Shown here piece after piece: positions 1 to 8,900 of a stretch of 14,757 nucleotides of DNA. The notes under the pieces are model-generated. The model had not been told where the DNA came from. It saw only the letters and a program-made list of their open reading frames with translations, and searched no databases. This stretch comes from an uncultured Lentisphaeria bacterium (lineage in GTDB: Bacteria > Verrucomicrobiota > Lentisphaeria > Victivallales > Victivallaceae): positions 1-14,757 of the forward strand of contig CALABZ010000155.1 of assembly GCA_937888615.1 (NCBI GenBank). The letters run 5' to 3'. Numbering within the stretch: the stretch's first letter is position 1; each line of letters starts with the position of its first letter. Position numbers and translations under genes: made by a program.

Positions 1-1086
1 TTTTGGGGACAAGAGGTAAAGAATGTTACAATTTCCGGTAGCGGCAAAATTTCCGGCAACGGCAAAATGTTTTGGGAAACAACGTTTATCAGCGGTTCGT
101 CCGTGCCAAGGCCAGACGACTGCATTTCATATGATGTTTACCAGCCGAAATTGCGTCGTCCAGCGGGACTAATCTATTTTTCTGATTCTGAAAATATTAT
201 TATTCAGGATGTAACCATTGTTGATGCGGCGACTTATACCGTTTGGTGTATCGGCTGTAAAAATATAAAAATCACCGGACTGAAAGTAAATAATGACCGG
301 CGTGGCCCCAATTCCGACGTTTTGGATATGGACTGTTGTCGCAATGTAAGCATAACCGATTGTGATTTTAACGCCGGAGACGACTGTATCGCACTTAAAA
401 GTGATTGCAACCGTACCGGAACGACCTTTCCGTGCGAACGTATCGAAGTGAGGAATTGTAGGCTTTCAAGCGCAACTTGTGCGATTCGTATCGGATATGA
501 GGGCGATGCACCGATAAGGGACTGTCTTTTCAAGGATATTGAGATTACCGATACACGGCATGGTATTGATATTTTGTCGATTACGCCGAAAGTTGATTTT
601 GCCGTTATAAAACACGGCACTCCGATCGACAATATCAGATTTGAAAATATCAAAATGCGAAATGTCGGGCAGGCGTTTTTTATTTGGGCCGGCAAAGAAA
701 ATCTGCAAAATGACTATACCGGACATATCCGCAAGCTGGAATTTTTTAATATTGACGCAGAGTGCGTCGCTTCAAGTTGGATCGGCAGCCAAGATGATAC
801 CCGAATCAGTGATTTAAGTTTCAACAACATTAAGCTGAAAGTTGATTTATCGCGAGATTACGACTCGACGGAGAACATCTATGGTGTGCCGTCGCACTGG
901 GGCGGCAATTTTATTGCCGGCGGTCTGGCTTTACGGCATATTGCCGGATTGGTTATGCGGAATATTGAAATGTCGGTAAATAATGGTCATTGTCCGGATT
1001 GTTATTGGGTCGGTGTCAAGGACTTTGTTTTTGATGGGAAGCCGTTACCGGTTAATGGCGGCAATTCCGGCTCAGATCACAAATAA
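1..1086 (+). CDS. GH28-like (polygalacturonase-type) right-handed beta-helix glycosidase, 5' end missing
   Basis: The reading frame is open from base 1, so the gene starts outside the window and 361 residues are seen. Repeated short strand-turn units such as NVTISGSGKISGNG, NVSITDCDF and IEVRNCRL are typical of a parallel beta-helix. GH28 landmarks are visible: NSDVLDMD stands where the family has NTDG, and GDDCIALKSD (about residues 126-135 of the visible part) carries the paired catalytic aspartates. The usual G-H-G histidine motif is not seen; the matching stretch reads AIRIGYEGD, so the substrate may not be plain pectin. GH28 enzymes hydrolyse galacturonan or related linkages. The signal peptide, if any, is upstream. 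The gene is followed 35 bp later by an oxidoreductase remnant and then lacI, so it may belong to the same transcript. Family placement is fairly sure, substrate is not. Confidence 0.8.
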   Translation, partial: FWGQEVKNVTISGSGKISGNGKMFWETTFISGSSVPRPDDCISYDVYQPKLRRPAGLIYFSDSENIIIQDVTIVDAATYTVWCIGCKNIKITGLKVNNDRRGPNSDVLDMDCCRNVSITDCDFNAGDDCIALKSDCNRTGTTFPCERIEVRNCRLSSATCAIRIGYEGDAPIRDCLFKDIEITDTRHGIDILSITPKVDFAVIKHGTPIDNIRFENIKMRNVGQAFFIWAGKENLQNDYTGHIRKLEFFNIDAECVASSWIGSQDDTRISDLSFNNIKLKVDLSRDYDSTENIYGVPSHWGGNFIAGGLALRHIAGLVMRNIEMSVNNGHCPDCYWVGVKDFVFDGKPLPVNGGNSGSDHK

Positions 1087-1121
1087 CGTGAAAATTCTAA
1101 CTTTCAACAAAGGGAAATAAA

Positions 1122-1727
1122 ATGTCAGTGGATAAGAGCTGTACGGGGGGAGCTGCCGGGGGAAACGTCGGTAATGGGCGGTCCTATCCGCATAAAAAGA
1201 TTAGAGTTGGTGTTATTGGGGGAGGAGCCATTGCTCAAGCCTGTCATATTCCCGGATATGCTGCCGATAAAAAGTGTGAATTGACGGCCACAGCGGATCT
1301 CGGATTCAAATTTAAAAACATCCATGCGGATTACCGGGAAATGCTCAAACAGGAACAACCGCTTGATAGGGCATTGATGGATATGACTGTACATGCATTT
1401 GATCTCGTGCAATGGATGATTGGACCAACAAAAAGCGCTTCTGCGCGAGTCGCCGCATCGAGAAAAGATATAAAAGTCGACGACAATGTGGTTTCATGGA
1501 TTGACATTGGAGGCTTCCCAGGTTATATTGAGGCTGGTTGGACTTCCTGTTCCGGCTATACAGGGTTGGAGATAATGGAAGGCCTGGGGGCTGTTTATCG
1601 TAATTACAATACAGGCAAGGCCACCATGAATTCCGGCAACGTCAACCCTGATGGTTCAATCGAATACCATGAGACGGGAATCGCTGCTAAAAAGCCGCTA
1701 ATCGCAGTGGAGGTCAAACATGAGTAA
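1122..1727 (+). pseudogene. Collapsed Gfo/Idh/MocA-family oxidoreductase remnant
   Basis: This 201-codon open frame encodes pieces of a Gfo/Idh/MocA NAD(P)-dependent sugar dehydrogenase, a family that is normally about 330-400 aa. The N-terminal Rossmann strand is clear (KIRVGVIGGGAIAQ, about residues 28-41), as are DYREMLKQEQP and the C-terminal-domain segment DMTVHAFDLVQWMIG. Between them, roughly 110-130 residues are absent, including the EKP motif with the catalytic lysine and the rest of the nucleotide fold. A short piece after TATAD also seems missing, and the protein stops at EVKHE where the family usually continues for another 60-80 residues. A Gly-rich extension of about 26 residues precedes the fold. 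The losses are in frame, so it may still be translated; AAGGG lies upstream of the ATG. It cannot be a working dehydrogenase of this type. Its last 8 bases overlap lacI. Confidence 0.75.
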
Positions 1728-2679
1728 AATTTCTGACATTGCCAAGACTGTAGGGGTATCGACCGCTACCGTTTCACGAGCATTTAACCAACACCCTTAT
1801 GTAAATGAGGCTTTGCGCAAAAAAATACTTGAAGTTGGGCAAAAAATGAATTATGCGCCGACGATATCGAGTCTTAGACGCAATTTTGGTATCGTTTTTG
1901 GAAATTTTAAATTTGGTTACTATCAAAGGCACTTATTGTACCACTTGACCAATGGAATATTGGCTAAGGGATATAACCTCCAAATCGTCAACAGCAATCA
2001 ACTGCCTTTTATCCACAAAAACACTTACTGCGGGATGTTTTTGTTGAGCAACTTTTCCAGAATGGAGGAATTGCAGAAACTCGGTATTCCGCTTATGTTT
2101 GTCAATTACGCATTGGATGGTTTTTACAGCGTCACCACTGATCACAAATTAAGTATGGAGATTGCTGTTTCCCATCTGATAAAACATGGACATCGCAAAA
2201 TTGCTTTTGTGCGCGCCAAAAAGGGACATTGGGGCAGTGATCTGCGGGAGAAAGGCTATCGGGAAACCTTGAGCAAATATAATATAGCATTCGATCCTAA
2301 ATTGTTGGCATTTTATTACAAACCCGATGATATTGAAAAAAGATTGCTTAAACTTGTTAGTGCCAAAGCTACTGCCGTTGTGGTCGACGGCGAAGAAAAT
2401 ACTCCAGCAGTAAATTATTTTCTTAACAAAAACCATATCAGAGTGCCGGATGATCTTTCTGTGATCTGTTTTGAAGATGAAGAACATTCGCAATATACGA
2501 ATCCGCCATATACCGCGGTAAAACAAGATTTCGGCGCCTTAGGGATGGTTGCGGCAAGTATCATGTTGCAATTGATTTCGCAAAAAAAAAATCTCCAGAT
2601 CGCAACAAATACCGTTATTCCTGGAAATTCCCTGGTTATCCGCGAATCTGTAAGAACTATTTCCGACATATCATCGTAA
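1720..2679 (+). CDS. LacI/GalR-family transcriptional regulator
   Basis: The 319-aa protein has the family's normal length and layout. Residues 1-47 form the LacI helix-turn-helix (KISDIAKTVGVSTATVSRAF, with the hinge helix following). The rest is a periplasmic-binding-protein-like effector domain with recognisable segments such as HLIKHGHRKIAFV, AVVVDGEEN and VPDDLSVICFED. Such proteins usually repress sugar-catabolic genes until a sugar or derivative binds. The ATG at 1720 is chosen because GGAGG (1709-1713) sits six bases upstream. That Shine-Dalgarno lies inside the last codons of the oxidoreductase remnant, so translation may be coupled to it. The likely targets are the adjacent GH28 unit and perhaps the downstream amidohydrolase gene, but no clear operator palindrome was found. 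Confidence 0.93.
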   Translation: MSKISDIAKTVGVSTATVSRAFNQHPYVNEALRKKILEVGQKMNYAPTISSLRRNFGIVFGNFKFGYYQRHLLYHLTNGILAKGYNLQIVNSNQLPFIHKNTYCGMFLLSNFSRMEELQKLGIPLMFVNYALDGFYSVTTDHKLSMEIAVSHLIKHGHRKIAFVRAKKGHWGSDLREKGYRETLSKYNIAFDPKLLAFYYKPDDIEKRLLKLVSAKATAVVVDGEENTPAVNYFLNKNHIRVPDDLSVICFEDEEHSQYTNPPYTAVKQDFGALGMVAASIMLQLISQKKNLQIATNTVIPGNSLVIRESVRTISDISS

Positions 2680-2939
2680 GATATGCTTACAACTTGGTTG
2701 TTGGATTTTCAAGACAAATATATGATAAATTCGCAATCGGACTCGGATATACGATTTTGATACCGGCTCTTGCCGCAAAGGATTTCAATTTGTACCGGCC
2801 AGCATACTTCCGCCCACTTTGACCAGTGCGGCAACTCAACGATATTCAGAAAGCGGAAGCGTTGCCGCGTAGTCAACAACTTGCATTTATAATTTCACAA
2901 TTTATACACCCTTCAACAAAACGAATCAGGAATTTTATC
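2680..2939. other. Intergenic region between lacI and the amidohydrolase gene
   Basis: This 260-bp gap holds no convincing gene. Just after the lacI stop are two small palindromes: CATATC/GATATG around 2667-2685, spanning the stop codon, and ACAAC-TTG-GTTGT at 2689-2701. Neither is followed by a T-run, so neither looks like a classical terminator. The only promoter-like element is a TATAAT near the right end. A GTG at 2826 opens the amidohydrolase frame early but has no convincing ribosome site. Confidence 0.5.
2888..2893 (+). promoter_or_regulatory. Candidate -10 box for the amidohydrolase gene
   Basis: A perfect TATAAT lies 46 bases upstream of the chosen ATG at 2940. No good -35 hexamer is seen at the ideal distance; TTGCCG at 2862-2867 would need a 20-base spacer. 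If used, transcription would begin near 2900. That would exclude the earlier GTG at 2826 and support the ATG start. Confidence 0.3.
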
Positions 2940-4583
2940 ATGAACGTTTCAAGTCTTTTTAATGTTAACGGCTCTATCGGATACGGAGCTTATGAGACCC
3001 CGGATTATCCCACCGCGAATAACTTTATCAAACATTTGGATTATCTCAATATCGACCGCTCCCTTGTCTGGCATATTGAAGCAAGGGATTTGAATCCGAC
3101 ATCAGGAAACAAACGTCTGCTCAAGGAAATTTCAGAGGCGAACGTTCAAGAGCGCCTGTACCCGGCCTTTGTCATTACGCCGGCATGCTATTTTGAGTAT
3201 GGCACTGTGGCGTTCTTGAGAGAATCGCTTGCCTCCGACAGGGTAAAAGCTCTGCGGATCATGCCCTCCATATCCCGGTTTCCGATTCGTCAAATTGAAC
3301 GTTTATTATTCGAATTGGCGGAATTCTCGCCGGTAGTATTATGGGATTGCGGAGCCTTTCCCGATGAGAATGATGTTCGCGACATTGCGTATCTGGCGCA
3401 AAAGATGCCGCAAATAAATTTTGCATTGACCCAGAAAATGTGGCCCGATTTTGGCTCAATACTTGATCTTATGTGGCGGTGCACCAATGTTTATATCGAT
3501 ATTTCCTGGCTCCATATGCGTGATACGATAGAACTTTTAGCGGATGAATTCGGGGTTGAACGGATTCTTTTCGGCATTGGCGGCAAAGCACATTATGGAG
3601 CGGCGATTGCGATGCTCGCACACGCGCAGATTACTGGCGAGCAGAGAGAATTGATTTCTCATGGCAATATTGAACGTTTATTGAAACTGCCGCCGTTGAC
3701 CGGAAAACTGACTGAAAAATGTGGAAATAAATTGAATAAACCATTATGGAATAAGTTCCAGAACGGTGAACCCCTCAATGAGGTGAATATTATTGACGCA
3801 CACGGCCACGATGGACCGCATCCGCTGGGCTGGATCCACCGTGAATGCACGATCGGAGGCATTGTCAGACAAATGGATCGGCTGGGAATAAACAACCTGA
3901 TTTTAAGCGGTTCGAGTGCCTTGTTTGGCGATTCGCTTGAAGGAAATCTGAAACTAGAGGAAAAGGCACAGCCATACAAAGACAAAATAGCCGGGTACCT
4001 TGCTTTTAATCCGCGATACGCAGGAAAAATCAGCCCGTTCTTTGATGATTTTTTCAAGCGTGACTTTTTTATCGGTTTTAAACTGTTGCCCTCATATTGG
4101 AAGATTCCGGTAACCGATTCTGGTTACTCTCCGGTTTGGGAATACGCCAATTCACATCATTTGCCGATTTTGCTGCATACCTGGGATGACAGATATAATT
4201 CTCCGGCGATGCTTACCGAAATCGTTAAGCAATATCCAGATGCAATATTCCTTCTGGGACACTCCGGCGGCGGCACGACCGGACGTCTGGAAGCAGAAAA
4301 ACTGGTACAGGATAATGACAATGTTTATCTTGAATTCTGTGGGACTTTCACTACCCCTGTGCCTTTCGAAGATTCTGCGGAAAAAGTAGGCTGGGATAAA
4401 GTCGTGTTTGGTTCAGATACTAATGCGCACAGTATATCCTGGGAACTCGGACGTTATCTTTCCATGCCGGTACCGGATGACGTATTGTTGCCCGGATTGG
4501 CTGAGAATATACTCAACGTCATGGCGGCGGCAAACGGCGAATTTCACCCGGATGCTCCGTCAATTCCTATAACGATTCTTTAG
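2940..4583 (+). CDS. Tandem amidohydrolase-family protein (degenerate N-terminal plus intact C-terminal domain)
   Basis: This is a 547-aa metal-dependent hydrolase of the amidohydrolase superfamily (COG2159-like) with two barrel domains. Residues about 8-250 form the first: its fold markers remain (a VNGSIGYG strand, ALRIMPS, VYIDISW, ERILFGIGG) but the HxH, later His and final Asp ligands are absent. Residues about 283-530 form the second, with a full set of candidate ligands: DAHGH (286-290), GFKLLPS with K381, LLHTWD (H413), LLGHSGG (H441) and VVFGSD (D493). The second domain probably performs hydrolysis or decarboxylation of an unidentified small substrate. The start is the ATG at 2940, preceded by CAGGA at 2927-2931; an in-frame GTG at 2826 would add 38 unrelated residues. 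There is no signal peptide, so it is cytoplasmic. Its stop overlaps the end of the opposite-strand gene by 17 bp. Confidence 0.82.
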   Translation: MNVSSLFNVNGSIGYGAYETPDYPTANNFIKHLDYLNIDRSLVWHIEARDLNPTSGNKRLLKEISEANVQERLYPAFVITPACYFEYGTVAFLRESLASDRVKALRIMPSISRFPIRQIERLLFELAEFSPVVLWDCGAFPDENDVRDIAYLAQKMPQINFALTQKMWPDFGSILDLMWRCTNVYIDISWLHMRDTIELLADEFGVERILFGIGGKAHYGAAIAMLAHAQITGEQRELISHGNIERLLKLPPLTGKLTEKCGNKLNKPLWNKFQNGEPLNEVNIIDAHGHDGPHPLGWIHRECTIGGIVRQMDRLGINNLILSGSSALFGDSLEGNLKLEEKAQPYKDKIAGYLAFNPRYAGKISPFFDDFFKRDFFIGFKLLPSYWKIPVTDSGYSPVWEYANSHHLPILLHTWDDRYNSPAMLTEIVKQYPDAIFLLGHSGGGTTGRLEAEKLVQDNDNVYLEFCGTFTTPVPFEDSAEKVGWDKVVFGSDTNAHSISWELGRYLSMPVPDDVLLPGLAENILNVMAAANGEFHPDAPSIPITIL

Positions 4584-5904
4584 TGGCCAGGATTTTTATG
4601 TGTTCCAGCAATTTTTCCGCAGTTCCGGGGGCGGCGCCGCCGCCCAGTACCGGCAATATTTCATAGCCGCCGCGTTCATAACAATCCTCCAACGGCAGAT
4701 AACCGGGGCACCCTTGCGCATGACCGATAACGATGTTCAACTTCCGGCCAATATGTTTTTTGGCCGCAAGACCGATTTCCGTGAACGGTTCCCCGGGGAT
4801 GGATATCACAGATAGTTCGGGTCCGAAATCAAACAAAAACAGTTCAAACGGACGGGCTTTTCCTGCTTCCCGGTCGTGATAAGCCAACAACTGCTCGGCA
4901 AAGCAACGCCGGATGGAATCGGTACCCTTGATGAGATCTTCACTGGTCAGCAAACTATCCAGTCCGGACACAATCGGATGGGATGAAATCTCTTCGGCAC
5001 GGTGAATTTCTTCATCGGTAATGGTTCTTCCGTGTAAATGGAAAATTGTTTTCTTCAGTTTAAACCTGGTCCCTCGCCACAGTTTGAGGCCGGGTAGTAT
5101 GTCCAGTATTATTTCCGCATAACCTTTGCCGATACGGCATGATTCCTGATAAGAAGTTTGATTTTTCAGGGAATCCACATCAAAATGGTTGATGTTTCCG
5201 GAGGCTCCGACCAGGACAATTACCGGTACATCATACCCCAGTTTATCCTGAATATGCCGCTCCAGGCGGTTCGGCCAATCAGCGGAAACAAGATTACCGC
5301 CGATCGTGTCATTATGGTTGACGATATTTACCAGTAATGCGGTAATCATGCCGTTGCTGACGATTTTAATTACACCAATCTCTTTGTCTACCATACCTTC
5401 CGGTTTTACGGTATTCGGATTGAGTTTGCCGGGATTTGTCGCAACTTTTCCATTCGTCATAAAATAACGCCGGTTAAAAGCGAATGGATTGTTTTCGGTT
5501 TTCCCGAGCCACATTTCCGATAACGCAAGATTGTCAAGCGCACGACAAACGGCGGCTACGGTTTGAGATACAACCCGGGCCATATACGGACGGTCATATT
5601 GATGATTAAGACCGTCATTCACATAAGGGCCGGTATGGGTATGGGTCGCACAGAACAGTAGGTTTTCGCCGCAGTCAACGGATTGTTTTTGCAGTTCGTC
5701 CCGAACTTCCTGAATCATTTCTGTGGTTATCGCACAGAGGTCATAGCTGATGACTCCGGCGCGTGTAACCCCATCATCCCATATCAATGCCTTGACGAAC
5801 AGATCATCGTAAACGCCGCTGCCGGGACGCGGGTTAAAATACCCGCATAGCGGTATCCCCAGGCGGGGAGTGATCAATTCTCTGGCAAATCCGGTTTTTA
5901 ACAT
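4567..5904 (-). CDS. Neutral/alkaline ceramidase-like zinc hydrolase
   Basis: This 445-aa protein matches the N-terminal catalytic domain of neutral/alkaline non-lysosomal ceramidases. These zinc amidases cut the N-acyl bond of ceramide, but many bacterial members have unknown substrates. Key segments are in family order: ATHTHTGP (residues 86-93, metal histidines), NIVNHNDTIGGNLVSADWP (about 193-211, third histidine), GASGNIN (233-239, nucleophile loop), ISIPGEPF (367-374, Glu ligand) and GCPGYLP (398-404, Tyr ligand). It is shorter than the roughly 650-aa Pseudomonas enzyme and lacks the C-terminal domain. There is no signal peptide, so it probably acts in the cytoplasm, arguing against intact membrane ceramide as substrate. 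The RBS AGAGGA precedes the ATG. It is last in the pseudopilin operon, 90 bp after the 1173-aa gene. Family assignment is good, substrate unknown. Confidence 0.85.
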   Translation of the reverse strand: MLKTGFARELITPRLGIPLCGYFNPRPGSGVYDDLFVKALIWDDGVTRAGVISYDLCAITTEMIQEVRDELQKQSVDCGENLLFCATHTHTGPYVNDGLNHQYDRPYMARVVSQTVAAVCRALDNLALSEMWLGKTENNPFAFNRRYFMTNGKVATNPGKLNPNTVKPEGMVDKEIGVIKIVSNGMITALLVNIVNHNDTIGGNLVSADWPNRLERHIQDKLGYDVPVIVLVGASGNINHFDVDSLKNQTSYQESCRIGKGYAEIILDILPGLKLWRGTRFKLKKTIFHLHGRTITDEEIHRAEEISSHPIVSGLDSLLTSEDLIKGTDSIRRCFAEQLLAYHDREAGKARPFELFLFDFGPELSVISIPGEPFTEIGLAAKKHIGRKLNIVIGHAQGCPGYLPLEDCYERGGYEILPVLGGGAAPGTAEKLLEHIKILATKESL

Positions 5905-5994
5905 GATATGAATCCTCTCATTGATTATATTTAGGACATGGTTTGATGACCCGGCGAACGAGGCAACGGGGTGATAAACGATGGCGAGACCGGA

Positions 5995-8900
5995 TTATTC
6001 AACTTCTGAAAATTTGAAATCATCAAACCAGACATTTCCGCCTTTAAGGTTGCTTACCCCCAGGGTTACCAGTAGAATTCGCGTTTCCGCCCATTTATCA
6101 TCAAGGGAAATTTTGAAACGCAACTGCAATTTCCGCCATCCTTCCTGGTCGCCGGGGATGGTTACGTTTTTAGGAGGCAGGCCTAAAAATGCGCCATTTA
6201 AGTCGAGAGCCTGAACCCCTATGCCGATTTTGACTCCGGGCGCGGGGTTTTGTATCTTCGCAAAAACTTCCACCTCATACGTTTTGCCGGGAGTGACCAC
6301 GATTTTTTTCATAAAGCAGAAACTGCCGTCATCGGGATTGTTATCCGCGACCCGGATCAGCAAACTGCCGGGAGATTCATGTCCGGCTGCCGTGTCCAGG
6401 ACGAAATCCCCTTTGGCGTTATCGCTGTTCCAGCTTCCCCACAGGATCGAACAATTGTCGTTGATGGGAAAGGTGGGTTTTATCGGAAACGCGATCAAGC
6501 GAAAACTGCGGGGAGGGACAGATATTTCCAGTTTTCCATTATTTACAGGAAAGTTGGCGTTATGGTATTCGTCGCAAACGGGATAATTTCCGGCCTTGAG
6601 TTTGCTCAAGTCAATTTCCGTTTTCTTTTTTCTGAAATCCTTATTGGCTAAAACGACAAGATACCTGTCATCGGGGCATTCATAATATGTAACCCGTACA
6701 TCCGGATTGGAGCTACTTACCGTTTTCTGCTGATAATAAAGATGTGCCTTCGTTTTTGGTGATTGTACCTGATATTTTTCCATAATATCCCAGACTTTCA
6801 TATGCGGCAGCGGGGAAGACCAGCTGGAATCGGTTTCAATGTCATGTGCCAGCAGCATGGTCAGCATGGCTTCTGTTAAAGAATGGTTCTTCAAATAATC
6901 AGGATTAGCCTGGGCCAGCGCGGTCAAAAAGATGACATCGACGCCAAGAACATCACGATTGTATTCACTGCGGTAGAGTTCATCCGGTAATTCGTCGGTA
7001 TAACCGTAGGGATTACGGCGCAGGAGCGTACTGTGTTGTTCGCCGGGGAACCAGTAATCGGCAAGGCCGTGGAAAAACGGATAAAAGTAGCGCTGGGCAT
7101 GCAGCATCACTACCCGGTTATTTTTATGGCAAAACCGGACGGTGCGTTCAACCAGTTTGCGTTTGTTCAGGATCGCAAATGTTTTGATCTTGCGGCCGAA
7201 TTTGTCCTTGAACCCGCAACCGTGGAGAGGGTTTGAGCATAAGGTGTTTCCGCATAAATCATAGTAGATCATCCACACGCGGTCTCCGTAAGGATGGGTG
7301 AGGAGTTCTTTGATATTTTCCAGCAGATAATCATTAATGTGGGTGGCGTTGCAGGCGGGGAGGGATAGATAAGTTTCATGCTGAAATCCCCCGTCCGGCA
7401 GCGGTTTTTGAAACGACATTTTGTAAATATAATATCCCGGGATATCCCAATATTCCTTAAAATAATTTGCGGTTGGGGTGCCGGTGGTCAAGGAGTCGGC
7501 CATGCCGTAAACACCCAGGGTATCCTTGCCTGTATTCTTTACGACCTCGCCGAATTTCTCATGGGGCTGAAACGTGGCGACGCCGGTCAGGCCTTTGCCG
7601 TCATTCATGACCAGACGCGGACAATCGGGGCGCATGATATCGTTAAGGCGAATAACCCGGAGACGCGAAGGCAGCGGACGGGTGGGCGTGGTGATAAACA
7701 AAGCCTGGTAAGGGGTCGCCTGTGGTAATTTGACGAATCTGGAGATCATGGTTACGGAACAGAACCCGGTCGCTTTATTGACTCTGAATACGGGTTCATT
7801 CGGGTTGTAAATCCAATTCGCATCATTGGCCATCGAATAAGCGAAGCCGCCTTTTCCTTCCGAAACCAGCCAGAGTTGAGTTCCGGCTTCCGACTCGCAG
7901 GTCGGATATTTGAAGGAAAACTGCGGTCCGGGTTTTGATTCGAGAAGCGGCGTCATCAAATACTGGCAATATTCCGGCTTGAGTTTCCATACCAGATGCA
8001 TGGATTTTATTCCCGGTTGGCCGTTAATTACAAAATCAAACTTGATCATGCCGTCAAATTCCACCGTCGTGGCATAGTCAATGGTAAAACCGGGAGCCGT
8101 GCCCTGACCGGTCAACGTTATGCTGCGGTTGTTGCGGGTTGTCTCGCCCGCGGTATACTGAATATTGGCCTTGCCGGCGGCGGTTGTAATTATCAGTTCC
8201 GGAGCTTTGTCAAACAATGGCCGGCCGTAGACCGTGATCGCCTTCGGCAACGGCCCGGTTCCGAACGAATAGACGCGATTCCACAACTTTATCGTCCGGT
8301 CCGGTTCAATGGTTAATGGCGGCCAGATTTTCGGAACCGTGTCTTCGTCGCCGATCCCGTTGTTGGCAAAGGAGAGATCGGGTACTTCAATGCCGGTAAT
8401 ATTTTCGCTTTTTTCGCCGTCATACTGCAATACGGTTTTTAATTGATAATGTCCGGGGACGGTAATTCCCGAAATGCGGTGAGATTCGTGGGATTTTCGC
8501 AGTTCCCAGTTCCCGGTACGGATAAAGTCCCGGGGACCGGTAAGTTCATACGCAACATTCAGGGATCCGGCATTCAGTTCTTTTCGGGCTTTTTCCGGCA
8601 AGCCGCCCAGGTCAAACGCCGCCTCAATTTGATCCAGAGCATGACCGCTGCCTTCATCGACACCGTTTAGTTTGACTTCGAAAGCCTGTAAATTTGCGGC
8701 CTCCTGACCAAGCAGCAGCTTTTGATATTGATTTCTGATTTCCAGCGGGGACAATACACGCGAATAAACTTTCACATCGTCAACCGCAACCTGCCATTTG
8801 CCGTTGTCTCCCAGAAAGCGGCTCCGGATTCCCAGAAACGACATGTTCCCGTCGGGTTTTATGTCCAGGGTTTTACTTACTTTGGCCGGCAGTGTGGCTT

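Noticed and set aside
2667..2685. Hairpin across the lacI stop codon as terminator
   Set aside because: The stem is six A/T-rich pairs and no T-run follows.
2689..2701. ACAAC-TTG-GTTGT palindrome as a LacI operator
   Set aside because: The arms are only five bases, there is no central CG as in most LacI/GalR operators, and no second copy was found near the GH28 or amidohydrolase genes.
2826..2939. GTG start giving a 585-aa amidohydrolase
   Set aside because: The extra 38 residues have no family similarity, a candidate promoter lies inside this stretch, and the ATG at 2940 has its own AGGA.
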